Positions 19,217 through 28,115 of a stretch of DNA of 64,000 nt are shown piece by piece. Both the position numbers and the translations under genes were made by a program. This DNA is from DATKDF01 sp963752045 (lineage in GTDB: Bacteria; Acidobacteriota; Vicinamibacteria; Vicinamibacterales; SCN-69-37). The notes under the pieces were generated by a model. That model was given only the letters and a program-made list of their open reading frames with translations. It was not told the origin of the DNA and did no database searches. The stretch covers positions 124,001 to 188,000 of the forward strand of contig CAVVWN010000005.1 of the NCBI GenBank assembly GCA_963752045.1, in the 5' to 3' direction. Numbering within the stretch: the first letter of the stretch is position 1; each line of letters starts with the position of its first letter.

Positions 19217-19437
19217 TTCAGTCGTGCGTGGGGATCAACTGATGGACCGACCGCGTCGCCACCTTCGGCACCAGGTCGGTGCTGCACCCACTCGCCAAGT
19301 CGGCGGTCGATCTCGTCCTCAGTCGCCTCCGGATGCAGGCGTCTGAAATTCTGCCGCATGATTCGCACGCCGAGGTCGAACAGGTCGAACGCGGGAGCGA
19401 GCGCGCCGTGCCCAGCGGGTGGCGAAATCTTCGGCAT
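19213..19437 (-). CDS. Small partner of the NTase (antitoxin-like)
   Basis: 74 residues with the motif FDLFDLGVRIMRQNFRRLHP followed by EATEDEIDRRLGEWV, an alpha-helical pattern typical of the small proteins encoded directly before AbiEii-type nucleotidyltransferases (annotated elsewhere as Rv0078B-related antitoxins; recalled, not searched). The stop overlaps the NTase start by 4 bp. Upstream (19438-19483) there is room for a promoter before repeat C copy 2. Confidence 0.7.
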   Translation of the reverse strand: MPKISPPAGHGALAPAFDLFDLGVRIMRQNFRRLHPEATEDEIDRRLGEWVQHRPGAEGGDAVGPSVDPHARLK

Positions 19438-19483
19438 GGCCCGATTATACGATGGGGGGAGGGACCGCTCGGCGACGCGGTAC

Positions 19484-19582
19484 CGTGTCAGGGGAGATCA
19501 TGGGGGTGGCCGCCGCCGGGGGTCCAGGAAGGGGCCTTATGTTGCCTTCCGAAAGCGCTAATGTTTCCTATCCTCATGGAGA
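19484..19582 (+). repeat. Dispersed repeat C, copy 2
   Basis: 62 bp are identical to copy 1, then GCCTTCCGAAAGCGCTAATG and TTCCTATCCTCATGG, a tail shared in diverged form with copy 5 (34033-34095). Right after it a short plus-strand frame reads MFPILMETLGHSQIG, which resembles a tyrosine-recombinase C-terminus, but it is too short to call. Confidence 0.85.
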
Positions 19583-19639
19583 CGCTGGGTCACTCGCAGA
19601 TCGGCGAGCGCTTGACCAGGTGGGGCGAGCTCACCGACG

Positions 19640-22081
19640 TCAAGGAATAGGAATGCCGATTCGAAGCATCAGCGCCTGGTAGCGAGGGTCGTCACGCAGG
19701 CGGTCGAACGGCGGCCTGTTCGTGTAGGGCATGCCGGGGTCCCGCTGGTCGTATCCCTTCTGGAGCCAGGCGATGGTCCGGTCGTGGTCGCCGGCGTCGA
19801 GATATCGCCGAGCGATACCGACGGCCCCGTGGAACTGGCCCCGGGATTGCAGCTCGAGAACCGCGGCCGGGTCCAGCAGCGCCGTCTCGTACCGTGCGGC
19901 CAGCACGTCCGCAATCCCTCGCTGCGCGCCCTCGTAGCCACCCTCCGCCAGGCCCTTCTCGAACGCCGCCAGGCGCTCAGGATCGCGAGAGATCCGCAGC
20001 CGCTGGTCGGCCAGTTGCTCATCGCGCATGCCCTTGGCCATGTAGACGCCCTGCATGACACTGAACGCGATGGACATGTCGGAGCGAATGGCCACCGCGG
20101 TCAGGGCCGCCTCCATCGCGTCGTCGTAGCGGTGCAGGTAGATGAGGACCACGCCCCGAAGGGCGTGGTACAGCGCGTTGAACGGGTCCAGCTCGACCGC
20201 CAGGTCGCTGTGGCGCAGCCCCTCCTCCGCGCGGCCCCGATGCGCCAGGAAGTGCGCGTAGTAGGCCTGCGTGTTCGCGTCGTTGGGGTTCAGCTCGATG
20301 GCGCGGACCCATGCCTGCTCCGCGCCTGGCCAGTCCCACTCGCCCCAGGTCTTGACCACGGCCAGCGCGGCGTACGGCTCGGCGGCGTCTTCGTCGAGGG
20401 CGATGGCTTGGAGCGCAGCCGCCTTGGCCCTGGGAATGGCCTCATCCCATGGCGAGAACCCCATCTGGTTTCGCGCCGCCCAGACCCACGCCAGGCCCGC
20501 ATGGGCTGGCGCATAGTACGGGTCTCGCTCGAGCGCGTACTCGAACTGCCGCTCGGCCGCGTCCACATCGGCCGGTCTCATCGACTGCCAGAGCGAGGCC
20601 CCTGTGACGTACGCCTCGTACACGTCCGGATCGACAGCCCGCGCCGAGGCGAGGCGGGCCTGCTCGGCCGGAAGCAGGGCGACCGCGAGCGCGCTCGCAA
20701 CGCTCCGTGTCACCTGGCTCTGGACCATCAGGATGCCCGAGAGCTCCTGCTCGTAGATATCCGCCCAGACCTGTGCCTGGTCTCCCACACGAACGAGCTC
20801 GACGGTGACACGCACGTGCGTCGCGTCGCGCTGCACGCTCCCCCCGACGACGTACTCCACCCCGAGCTCGCGACCGATCTGGTCGATCGGCGTGTCTCCA
20901 TCCTTGTACCGCAACACGGAGGTGCGGCCGATGACGGCGAGCGCGGCCGGGTTGAGGCGTCCGAAGTGCGTGATGAGCTCCTGGGTCATGCCGTCGGCGA
21001 GGAACGCCTGCTCGGGGTCGGCACCGAGGTTCGCAAAGGGCAGAACGGCAAGCCTGACGACGGGCACCGGAGCGCCACCGTCGCCGATGACGCGCGTCCG
21101 GAGACCACCGACGTCGAGCGCGGCAAGCCCGCCGATGATCACGGTCAGTATCGCCAGCGCCACCGATACCCAGCGCCATCTGCGGCTGCGCGGTGCCGGC
21201 GGCGGCGCCACAGGACGCGGGGCGGCGACGTCGGCCGTCCCGGCGCGAACCGCTTCCAGCGCGGCCTTCACTTCTTCCCCGCGCTGATATCGCTCGCCGG
21301 GGTTCTTCTCGAGGCAGCGATCGACAACCGCCGAAAGAGCCACGGGCACGGACCCGGGCAGCGGTGGCTGCGGCTGGCTGAGAATCGCCGACGTCAGTTC
21401 GAAACCGGTCTGCCCCTGGAACGGACGCTTCCCGGCGGCCATCTCGTAGAGCACGATCCCGAGAGCCCAGACGTCGCTCCGCGCATCAGCCGGCTCCCCG
21501 CGCAGATGTTCCGGCGCCATGTAGGCCAGCGTGCCGGCGATTATCCCCGGCGCCGTCAGCGTATGCTGCGAGATCGTCGTCGCCTCGGGGGGCTCCCCGT
21601 GCGGCAGTCGCTTCGCCAGGCCGAAGTCCAGCACCTTGACCTGGCCCTCGGGCGTCACCACCACGTTGGCGCTCTTCAAGTCGCGGTGCACGATGCCGCG
21701 GCCGTGCGCATGCGCCAGCGCATCAGCGAGCTGCTGGCCGTATTGCAGCACCTGCTTGACCGGCAGAGGACCGGTCAACAGGCAAACGCTGAGCGACCGG
21801 CCTTCGACCAGTTCCATGCCGATGTAGGTCCGACCATCGGACTCGCCGACGTCGTAGATCGTGCAGATGTGGGGATGGTTCAGCTTCGATGCCAGGCGTG
21901 CTTCACGCAGCAGCCCTGCTCGCGCCGTGTCGTCGGCCAGAGCCGAGGCCGGTAGCACTTTCAGAGCGACGTCACGATCCAACCGCGTGTCGTGGGCGCG
22001 GAAGACCTGGCCCATGCCCCCCGCGCCGAGCAGCGAGTGGACTTCGTAGGGTCCGAGGCGGGTCCCGGGTGTCAGGGTCAT
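19640..22081 (-). CDS. Ser/Thr protein kinase with TolB-like and TPR domains
   Basis: 813 residues, intact. Kinase domain at about 10-270: GAGGMGQVFRA glycine loop, VALKVLP Lys, IVHRDLKSANVVV, VLDFGLAKRL, and APEHLRGE activation end. One transmembrane helix lies near 300-325 (WVSVALAILTVIIGGLAALDVG). The periplasmic part is a TolB/FlgO-like domain (RLAVLPFANLGADPEQAFLA ... ELITHFGRL ... YVVGGSVQ) followed by TPR repeats (about 520-720). This layout, also known from adenylate-cyclase-type proteins, suggests a receptor kinase that senses by protein-protein contact. It is flanked by repeat C copies 2 and 3. Confidence 0.93.
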   Translation of the reverse strand: MTLTPGTRLGPYEVHSLLGAGGMGQVFRAHDTRLDRDVALKVLPASALADDTARAGLLREARLASKLNHPHICTIYDVGESDGRTYIGMELVEGRSLSVCLLTGPLPVKQVLQYGQQLADALAHAHGRGIVHRDLKSANVVVTPEGQVKVLDFGLAKRLPHGEPPEATTISQHTLTAPGIIAGTLAYMAPEHLRGEPADARSDVWALGIVLYEMAAGKRPFQGQTGFELTSAILSQPQPPLPGSVPVALSAVVDRCLEKNPGERYQRGEEVKAALEAVRAGTADVAAPRPVAPPPAPRSRRWRWVSVALAILTVIIGGLAALDVGGLRTRVIGDGGAPVPVVRLAVLPFANLGADPEQAFLADGMTQELITHFGRLNPAALAVIGRTSVLRYKDGDTPIDQIGRELGVEYVVGGSVQRDATHVRVTVELVRVGDQAQVWADIYEQELSGILMVQSQVTRSVASALAVALLPAEQARLASARAVDPDVYEAYVTGASLWQSMRPADVDAAERQFEYALERDPYYAPAHAGLAWVWAARNQMGFSPWDEAIPRAKAAALQAIALDEDAAEPYAALAVVKTWGEWDWPGAEQAWVRAIELNPNDANTQAYYAHFLAHRGRAEEGLRHSDLAVELDPFNALYHALRGVVLIYLHRYDDAMEAALTAVAIRSDMSIAFSVMQGVYMAKGMRDEQLADQRLRISRDPERLAAFEKGLAEGGYEGAQRGIADVLAARYETALLDPAAVLELQSRGQFHGAVGIARRYLDAGDHDRTIAWLQKGYDQRDPGMPYTNRPPFDRLRDDPRYQALMLRIGIPIP

Positions 22082-22131
22082 CGGAATCTCAGCCTCCAGG
22101 ATTCAAGCGGCCGATGGTCCGTATTGGCCAA

Positions 22132-22181
22132 GGCGCCGATCCGCATGACAGCACCACCTCGGCGCCGATCTCCATGACAGC
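22132..22181 (-). repeat. Pair of 21-bp direct repeats upstream of the kinase
   Basis: GGCGCCGAT followed by CATGACAGC occurs at 22132-22152 and, with two or three differences, at 22161-22181; the 29-bp period is close to three helical turns. The pair lies 50-100 bp upstream of the kinase start (22081), so it could be a tandem operator; no binding protein is evident. Confidence 0.4.
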
Positions 22182-22381
22182 GCCTATTATCCGGCCGACG
22201 GTCGAGAATGTGCCGGCTGAGATAGAGGGTACGCCCTCCGCTGGGCGTCACACCCGCCGGGCTGCGACCAGGCCAAGATCGAAGCTGCGGGCTTTCCAGG
22301 AAGAAGTGCGAAGACGGCTCTGCCGACCCAAATATCAGGGGAACCCGTTTCGCGGTATGACGACGGTCATGTTGGACGGAC

Positions 22382-22466
22382 CCGTGTCAGGGGAGATCCT
22401 AGGAGGTGGCGGCCGCCGGGGGTCTGAGTACGGGCCTTATGTTGACCGGGATCCGGCCCCGCTCGC
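22382..22466 (+). repeat. Dispersed repeat C, copy 3 (diverged)
   Basis: CCGTGTCAGGGGAGATCCTA, then GGTCTGAGTACGGGCCTTAT and GTTGACCGGGATCCGGCCCC. It shares its left half with copies 1, 2 and 4, its middle (GGTCTGAG) with copy 5, and its right half in inverted form with 31484-31530. The 300 bp before it (22082-22381) hold no recognisable gene. Confidence 0.75.
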
Positions 22467-22560
22467 GGTTCTCGTACTGCGTGAGGATGATGACCTTCAC
22501 GTCCGGCACGCTCGCGACGATGGCTTCGGTCGCCTCGAGGCCGCCAATGCCGATAGGTCG
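22462..22560 (-). pseudogene. Receiver-domain scrap of a response regulator
   Basis: 33 minus-strand residues, GIGGLEATEAIVASVPDVKV followed by IILTQYENRE, match the middle of NarL/FixJ-type receiver domains ('M.G.DGLEAT..I....P..KVI.LT.Y...'). The phosphoacceptor Asp region, the output HTH and both ends are gone. It lies between repeat C copy 3 and a short stretch (22563-22585) that is the inverse of 31505-31530. Confidence 0.6.
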
Positions 22561-22618
22561 TACTAAGGGGCTGTCGCCCGACATAGCAGCCCAATTATCA
22601 GACCTTGGGGCACCGTAC

Positions 22619-23140
22619 TCAAGCGCGGATCAGGCACGAAAAAGAAACAAAACCACTCACAACGCCCGCACGGAGCTGATCCTTGAAGTCGGATCCAAAC
22701 ATGATCCGTTTCCCGAAGCCGGCGTCCACGAGGCCTCGCAGGTGGCGATGGTATCCGGCCCGAGGCGTCACGAACGATGCCTGCAGCGCACCCGTGTCCA
22801 CGTACACGTGTGGATGCGCATACATGAGCGCGATCATCGAATCGAGCAGCGGCCAGCCCGCGTGCATGACGAAGATCCGCAGCCCCTTGTGACGCAGTAG
22901 CACGTCTTCGAGCCGGAGCGGATCGCCGGCGGCCATCCGGAACCCGGGTAACGTGAACGGCACGGGACTGGACTGGTACGCCGCTCCCGGCGGACCGGGG
23001 CCGAGGTGAAGCCCGACGGGAATGTCGAACTCCTCCGCTAGTTGCCAGAATGGCTCCAGGCGGACGTCGTCGGGTCCCATGCCGAGTAGTTGCGCGGTCA
23101 CTTCGCCGAATCCGCGGATGCGGCCGGCGGCGAGCTCGCC
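22619..23140 (-). pseudogene. Amidohydrolase-2 (TIM-barrel) fragment
   Basis: Minus-strand residues RIRGFGEVTAQLLGMGPDDV, EEFDIPVGLHLGPGPPG, LRIFVMHAGWPLLDSMIALM, YVDTGALQ and KRIMFGSDFKDQLRAGV form the central barrel of a metal-dependent hydrolase of the amidohydrolase-2 type (His in HLG and HAG, Asp in GSDF). Both termini are missing: it fades into unrelated sequence after 'GSDFKDQLRAG', and upstream it collides near 23140 with the plus-strand PD40 fragment. Confidence 0.75.
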
Positions 23141-24330
23141 TGCCCGGCGGGAAACACGTCCTCTTTACCGCCGTCGGTCCTGCCGGACCCAACACCGCGC
23201 GGATCGAAGTGCTCTCGATCGCGGATGGCCGCAGGACGGTAGTCGTCCAGGGGGGCACGTACGGCCGGTACCTCACCGATGGCTACCTCACATACATGAA
23301 CCAGGGGGCGTTGTTCGCACTGGCGTTCGATCTCGAGCGGATGACCACGCGGGGCAGTGCCGTGGCGGTGCTGGACGACGTGGCCTATTCGTCGACGTTC
23401 GGCTTCGCGCACCTGGACATCGCGCGTAACGGGACGCTCGTGTATCGTCGCGCCCTGCACGGAGCGCTCGTCGTCTCGATTCTCGATGGTGCCGGACGCG
23501 TCGAGCCGCTGCTCGCCAGCCCCGGCGACTACACGTTTCCCCGGATTTCACCGGACGCACGACAGCTGGCCCTTGCCGTAACGGAAAGCGGAGCGCAGCG
23601 TCTGCTCATGTACGACATACACGCCTCCCGGTCGTCGAGGCTGCCCGCCGACACCGCCACGTACGGTGCCACATGGACCCCTGACAGCAGATTCCTGGTG
23701 ACCGGAGGTCCCTCGGGGCTCCGGTGGATCGATGCGCGGAAGGGCGAAGCCTTCGCGCCGCTCACGCGCAGCACACGCATGCAGATTCCATGGTCGTTCA
23801 CGCGCGACGGCACCCGCCTGGCCTATTACGAGATGGGCGAGACGACTGGTCTCGACGTGTGGACCGTTCCGGTCGCGATCTCAGACAGTGGCATGAACGC
23901 TGGTGAGCCGGAGCCGTTCCTGACGACGCGCGCATTTGAAGGCTATCCCTCGTTCTCTTCTGATGGCCGCTGGCTGGCCTACAGCGGCGGAGAGTACGGC
24001 CGGCACATCTATGTGCGGCCGTTTCCGAATGACGGGAGCCCGGCGGTGGAAGTGTCGAAAGGCGGTGGCCGGATCCCGGCCTGGCTGCCCGGCGGTCGCG
24101 AGCTGTTGTATCGCTCGGAGGATCACCGGCTGATGGTCGTTGCCTTCACCGTCAGGGATGGCGTGTTCACGCCAGCCGCCCCGCGCGCGTGGTCGCCCAC
24201 TCAACTGGCCGATACTGGCGTCCTCGCCAACTTCGATATTCACCCCGACGGGACGCGCGTCGTCGGCCTGGTGCCGGCGCTCTCCGGCGCCGAACAGCCA
24301 CGCAGTCACGCCACATTCGTGCGCTCCAAG
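23140..24330 (+). pseudogene. PD40 propeller fragment of a Ser/Thr kinase, both ends lost
   Basis: About 395 residues starting abruptly at LPGGKHVLFTAVGPAGPNTA and continuing through blades such as YLTDGYLTYMNQGALFALAF, FSSDGRWLAYSGGEYGRHIY and VRPFPNDG to FDIHPDGTRVVGLVPALSGA, EQPRSH. The usual last residues (an 'N.F.EL' motif) are missing because the frame runs into the convergent HepT gene at 24333. The kinase domain is absent and no start codon fits. Frame intact within the fragment. Confidence 0.75.
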
Positions 24331-24332
24331 CT

Positions 24333-24746
24333 TCAGGTCGTGACCTTGCCGCGGATGGTTTCGACGAACGCGATCAAATCGTCGAGGTGGTGGGCCAGCA
24401 CGTCGCGGACGACATCCAGATCGACGTCGTCATATCCGTGCACGAGTACGTTCCGGAAGCCAGCCATGTTCCGCAGCGCAGCGGTACGTTCGTGGGAGAG
24501 CCACCCGGCTGCGGCCAGCAGGTCAAACAACTCCCGGTTCGTCCTGGGTTCGCCCAGCCGCTGGTCTGAGACAATGTGCGACGCCACGTCGAGCGCCGCC
24601 TGAATAGCGAGCTGCAACGTATGTTCCACAAAGCGGCGCTCGCGGACGTCCGTGCCAATCGCGTCGGGACGAGCCAGCCGCTGCAATTCCGCCACGCAGG
24701 TCTCGATGAGCGCGAGCTTCTTCAGGAGCAGGGCCGCGTCTGTCAT
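24333..24746 (-). CDS. hepT: HepT-like ribonuclease toxin (DUF86)
   Basis: 137 residues, all-helical, with the HEPN active-site motif R-x4-6-H-x-Y in MAGFRNVLVHGYDDVD. HepT toxins are RNases kept inactive by AMP modification of the active-site Tyr by the cognate MntA. It overlaps the upstream mntA gene by 4 bp. Gene order antitoxin-toxin, intact. It lies exactly at the 3' break of the PD40 fragment, so the module probably arrived by insertion or recombination there. Confidence 0.9.
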   Translation of the reverse strand: MTDAALLLKKLALIETCVAELQRLARPDAIGTDVRERRFVEHTLQLAIQAALDVASHIVSDQRLGEPRTNRELFDLLAAAGWLSHERTAALRNMAGFRNVLVHGYDDVDLDVVRDVLAHHLDDLIAFVETIRGKVTT

Positions 24747-25153
24747 CGATCCTGGCTCCGAGGCCGCGCGGCACGCCGGTATTCCTGGAGGACTGGCTGC
24801 AGGTCGAAGAACTCGTTTCGTCTGGCAACTTCAAACCGAATGCGCTTTCGCGGATCACGGTCCAGTACCAGTACGCCGTCCCTGAATACGCGATGCACCA
24901 GATCGACGGGCGCGGTGTTCAGCGTGACGACTTCGACGCGCCGGCCGATGTGGCGTTCCAATTCGCCTTCGATTGAGAGTGCATCGCCCAACAAGCCAGA
25001 CACTGGCGGCGAGTCGAAGAGCAACGCGACGTCGAGGTCGCTTGCGGCCCCTGCCGTGCCGCGGGCTTCGCTGCCGAAAACGTAAACGGCAAGCACGCGC
25101 GGCGGAAGCCCCGCGAAGAATTCGCGGAGCTGCGCGTGAAGGGCGGGTTCCAC
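24743..25153 (-). CDS. mntA: MntA-type nucleotidyltransferase antitoxin
   Basis: 136 residues with the minimal nucleotidyltransferase motif VYVFGSEARGTAGAASDLDV (GSx10DxD) and a third acidic position in VEVVTLNTAP. Such MNT proteins transfer AMP to HepT Tyr (type VII toxin-antitoxin). Coupled to hepT through an ATGA overlap. ATG 25153 is the only in-frame start giving the normal N-terminal helix. Confidence 0.9.
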   Translation of the reverse strand: MEPALHAQLREFFAGLPPRVLAVYVFGSEARGTAGAASDLDVALLFDSPPVSGLLGDALSIEGELERHIGRRVEVVTLNTAPVDLVHRVFRDGVLVLDRDPRKRIRFEVARRNEFFDLQPVLQEYRRAARPRSQDR

Positions 25154-25198
25154 GCCCGGATTATCGCATGCTGCCCGGGGCCCCGCACGATCCCCGTC

Positions 25199-25455
25199 TC
25201 AACCCTTGGAGGGGGCGATGGCGCCCTGCGGTTCCGGGAACCAGCGACGCGTGCGGTTGCACACCGCGCCGGCCGACAGCATCACGGGCACGTCGATGAG
25301 CACGCCGACGACCGTCGCGAGCGCCGCGCCGGACCCGGGGCCGAACAAGGCGATCGCCGTGGCGACCGCAAGCTCGAGGAAGTTGCTGGCGCCGGAGACA
25401 CGCGCCGCAGTCTGGATCGCGCGAGTGATCGGCATGCGCAGGGTGCGCTCGCCGC
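25199..25455 (-). pseudogene. C-terminal fragment of an ACR3-family arsenite permease
   Basis: The residues SGASNFLELAVATAIALFGP and GSGAALATVVGVLIDVPVML are the last two helices of ACR3 arsenite efflux pumps (normally 'AGNNFELAIAVAIA.FG..SG.A.A.V.GPLIEVPV'). Everything upstream of 'TRAIQTAARV' is lost; the break at about 25455 coincides with GATTCTACCGAAGCGCGCC (25459-25477), also present at 15625. No other ars genes are nearby. Confidence 0.75.
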
Positions 25456-25565
25456 GGCGATTCTACCGAAGCGCGCCGTTACACTGAGAGCCTTCGGGAC
25501 GCCACGCACAGTCCGCGTGGTGGGGACCCCGGGGCTCGCCGGTTCCCGAACGTCCGGAACCTCCG

Positions 25566-28115
25566 CTACTCAGTTCGCAGGATCGTGAGCGGATCGACCC
25601 GCGCAGCCCGGCGCGCCGGCAGGGCGGCGGCGGTGAGGCCGGCCAGGATCAGCGCGGCTGCGGCCCCGAGGTAGATCGCCGGGTCGACGGGACTCGTGGC
25701 GTAAAGGACTCGCTCGAACTGTCGTGCGACGAGCGCCGCGATCGGGGCGCCCAGCAGTACGCCGATGCCGACCGACCGGCCCGCACCTCCGAGCACCAGC
25801 GCCAACACGGCCGCCGATGGCGCCCCGATTGCCCTCCGAATGCCGAACTCGCGGGTGCGTTGCGCGACTTGAGCCGACACGACGCCAAACACGCCGCCCA
25901 CGCCAATCGCGAGGCCGAGCACCGCAAACAGCAGCATCGCCACCGACGCGACCCGCCGATGCGCCGTCAGCGTGGCAAAAGTGTCGGCGAGCACCTCCAC
26001 GCTCCGCTCCTGCAGGGCCATGGGGACATCGCGCGCCAGCCGCGTTCGCAGCTCGGCCGCGACCGGTCGCGGGTCGCCCGCCGCACGCGCCACGAGAAGC
26101 GCGCCGCCCGTGCCCGTCAGGGGAACATAGGCCTGTGGGCCGGTGGAGTTCTCCGGTCCCCTCAGGCGAACGTTGGCCACTACGCCGACAACAGGCATCG
26201 GCTTCCCTCCGGCCATCTTGACGAGCCGGCCGACCGCATCGAGTGTGCCGAACAGGGCGTGCGCCGCAGACGCATCGACGACGATCGCCTGTCCGAAGGT
26301 CTCGCCGGGTTCGAAGGTGCGACCACGCAACATCGGGGTGGCCGTGGCCGCAAAGTACGACGGCGTCACGCGGCGGAACTCAGCCCCCACCTCGGGACCG
26401 CTTTCGCCTTCGGGGGTGAGCCGCGTCGTTGACGAACCAAACTGAAGCAGGGGAGGCCCGCCGCCTGCGATGAGGGCCACGGCCTCGACCCCCGGCACCG
26501 CGGCAAACGTCGCCTCCGCTTCGGCTGTCGTGCCCCTGAAGCCGAAGAGGGGCGCGACCACGAGCCCGTCGCGGCCAAAGCCGAGGTCGGTTCTGACCAC
26601 CCGCACGAAGCTCGCGGCAAGGAGGACCGCCGCCACCAGCAGTACCATGAGGCCGGCGACCTGGCCGATGAGAAAGCCGTGTTGCCACCGCCGACGCGCC
26701 GGGGTTACCGTCAGGCTGCCGGCCTTGAGCACCGCCGCCAGGTCAACACGCGACGCCTGCAGCGCGGGCACGACCGCAAACCCGAGTCCGCTGACAAAGG
26801 CGGCGATCACCGCAAAGGCGAAGACGCGTCCGTTGACCGCGATGCCGCCCGCCAGCGCCAGGTCGGCCGGAAGCGCCGCCCGAAGAGAGCCGATCACGGC
26901 GGCGCTCACGAGCAAGGCGACCATCGAGGCGGCAGCCGCGAGCAGGACGCCCTCGGTGATCAGCGTCGCGACCAGCGCGCCTCGCCCGGCACCCAGCGAT
27001 GCGCGCAGCGCGAACTCACGTCCGCGGACCAGCCCTCGTGTGAGCGCGAGATTCGCCGCGTTGACACAAGCCACGGCCGTCGTGAGCAGCACCGCGCAGA
27101 TCGCCAACAGCAGCAGCGGCTTTACGTCGCCGACCATGGCATCGCGGAGCGGCATCACCTCGACCCTCGCGTCGACATATCCCTCGGGCCGCAACTGACG
27201 CACCGGCGCCGTCGCCGACTCCACCGCGCTTCGGGCAGTCTCGATGCTGACAGAGCCTCGCAGCCTCGCGACCGCGTGGTACATCCGCGTCAGGCCAGGA
27301 CTGACGAGCAGGCGATCGTCGGCGGGTATCTGCAGGGGCCTCCACACGTCGATCACGTCACCGGTGCCCGCCGGGGCCACGACTCCGGGTGGCAGCACGC
27401 CGACGATGCGCGGGGCCCCCGGTTCGCTTCCGAGCGTCCGGCCCAGGACCTGGTCGTCCGCGCCGAACGCCTGCGTCCACAGCGCGTGTCCGATGATCGC
27501 CACCGGAGGCGCGCCCGCCCGCTCATCGTCGACCGTGAACATCCGTCCGCGGAATACCCCGACGCCCAGCACCGGCAGGAGGTCGGCTGAGCTCCGCACC
27601 TGGAGAACCGGTCGGGGAAGGCCTGGCAACGTCTGCTCGGAGGGTAGCAGGAGCAGCCCGAGACCGCTGAAAGCCGGTACCAACTGACGCCACGTATCGG
27701 CTTCGAATGCCGCGATGCCGATGCGAAGCGAAGGAGTTCCGGAGACGATGCCGACGCTGACCAGTTCGTGATCCTGATCGAATGGGAGTGGGCGCAGCAC
27801 CACCGCGTCAACCACGGAAAACGTCACCGTTGCGGCCGTGATGGTCAACGCGAGGATCACAAACATCACACCAGTGATACGCGGTGTTGTGCGAAGCGAT
27901 CGCGTGGCGTCCCTGAGCACCAGCTGTCCAACGGCGAGCCAACGGCCGACAGCGAGTCCGGTCAAGGACGCGATGTAGGCCCACGCCTCGCGCTCGAGCC
28001 GCCAGCGGTTCGGCCCGGCGATTTCGCCGATGTCGCTGAGGATGGCGTCAGCCGACGCCTTCGAGCTGAGCCGTCCGATGAACCAGCGGGCGAGAATGGA
28101 GGGTTGCGGTCTCAT
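25566..28115 (-). CDS. ADOP-type ABC transporter permease (MacB/FtsX family)
   Basis: 849 residues. A short N-terminal cytoplasmic segment typical of Acidobacterial duplicated orphan permeases (SILARWFIGRLSSKASADAI) is followed by a first helix (about 85-110), MacB-like periplasmic core (about 110-300), an FtsX helix bundle (about 330-440), a second periplasmic core (about 500-690) and a second FtsX bundle (about 715-845, ending PARRAARVDPLTILRTE). No ATPase gene is adjacent, as usual for this group. Upstream and overlapping by 4 bp is a PadR regulator, the standard pairing. Probably macrolide- or lipid-export-like; substrate unknown. Intact. Confidence 0.93.
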   Translation of the reverse strand: MRPQPSILARWFIGRLSSKASADAILSDIGEIAGPNRWRLEREAWAYIASLTGLAVGRWLAVGQLVLRDATRSLRTTPRITGVMFVILALTITAATVTFSVVDAVVLRPLPFDQDHELVSVGIVSGTPSLRIGIAAFEADTWRQLVPAFSGLGLLLLPSEQTLPGLPRPVLQVRSSADLLPVLGVGVFRGRMFTVDDERAGAPPVAIIGHALWTQAFGADDQVLGRTLGSEPGAPRIVGVLPPGVVAPAGTGDVIDVWRPLQIPADDRLLVSPGLTRMYHAVARLRGSVSIETARSAVESATAPVRQLRPEGYVDARVEVMPLRDAMVGDVKPLLLLAICAVLLTTAVACVNAANLALTRGLVRGREFALRASLGAGRGALVATLITEGVLLAAAASMVALLVSAAVIGSLRAALPADLALAGGIAVNGRVFAFAVIAAFVSGLGFAVVPALQASRVDLAAVLKAGSLTVTPARRRWQHGFLIGQVAGLMVLLVAAVLLAASFVRVVRTDLGFGRDGLVVAPLFGFRGTTAEAEATFAAVPGVEAVALIAGGGPPLLQFGSSTTRLTPEGESGPEVGAEFRRVTPSYFAATATPMLRGRTFEPGETFGQAIVVDASAAHALFGTLDAVGRLVKMAGGKPMPVVGVVANVRLRGPENSTGPQAYVPLTGTGGALLVARAAGDPRPVAAELRTRLARDVPMALQERSVEVLADTFATLTAHRRVASVAMLLFAVLGLAIGVGGVFGVVSAQVAQRTREFGIRRAIGAPSAAVLALVLGGAGRSVGIGVLLGAPIAALVARQFERVLYATSPVDPAIYLGAAAALILAGLTAAALPARRAARVDPLTILRTE

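Noticed and set aside
19563..19650. Tyrosine-recombinase C-terminus (METLGHSQIG)
   Set aside because: Only about ten residues agree, without the catalytic Arg, His or Tyr; too short to claim.
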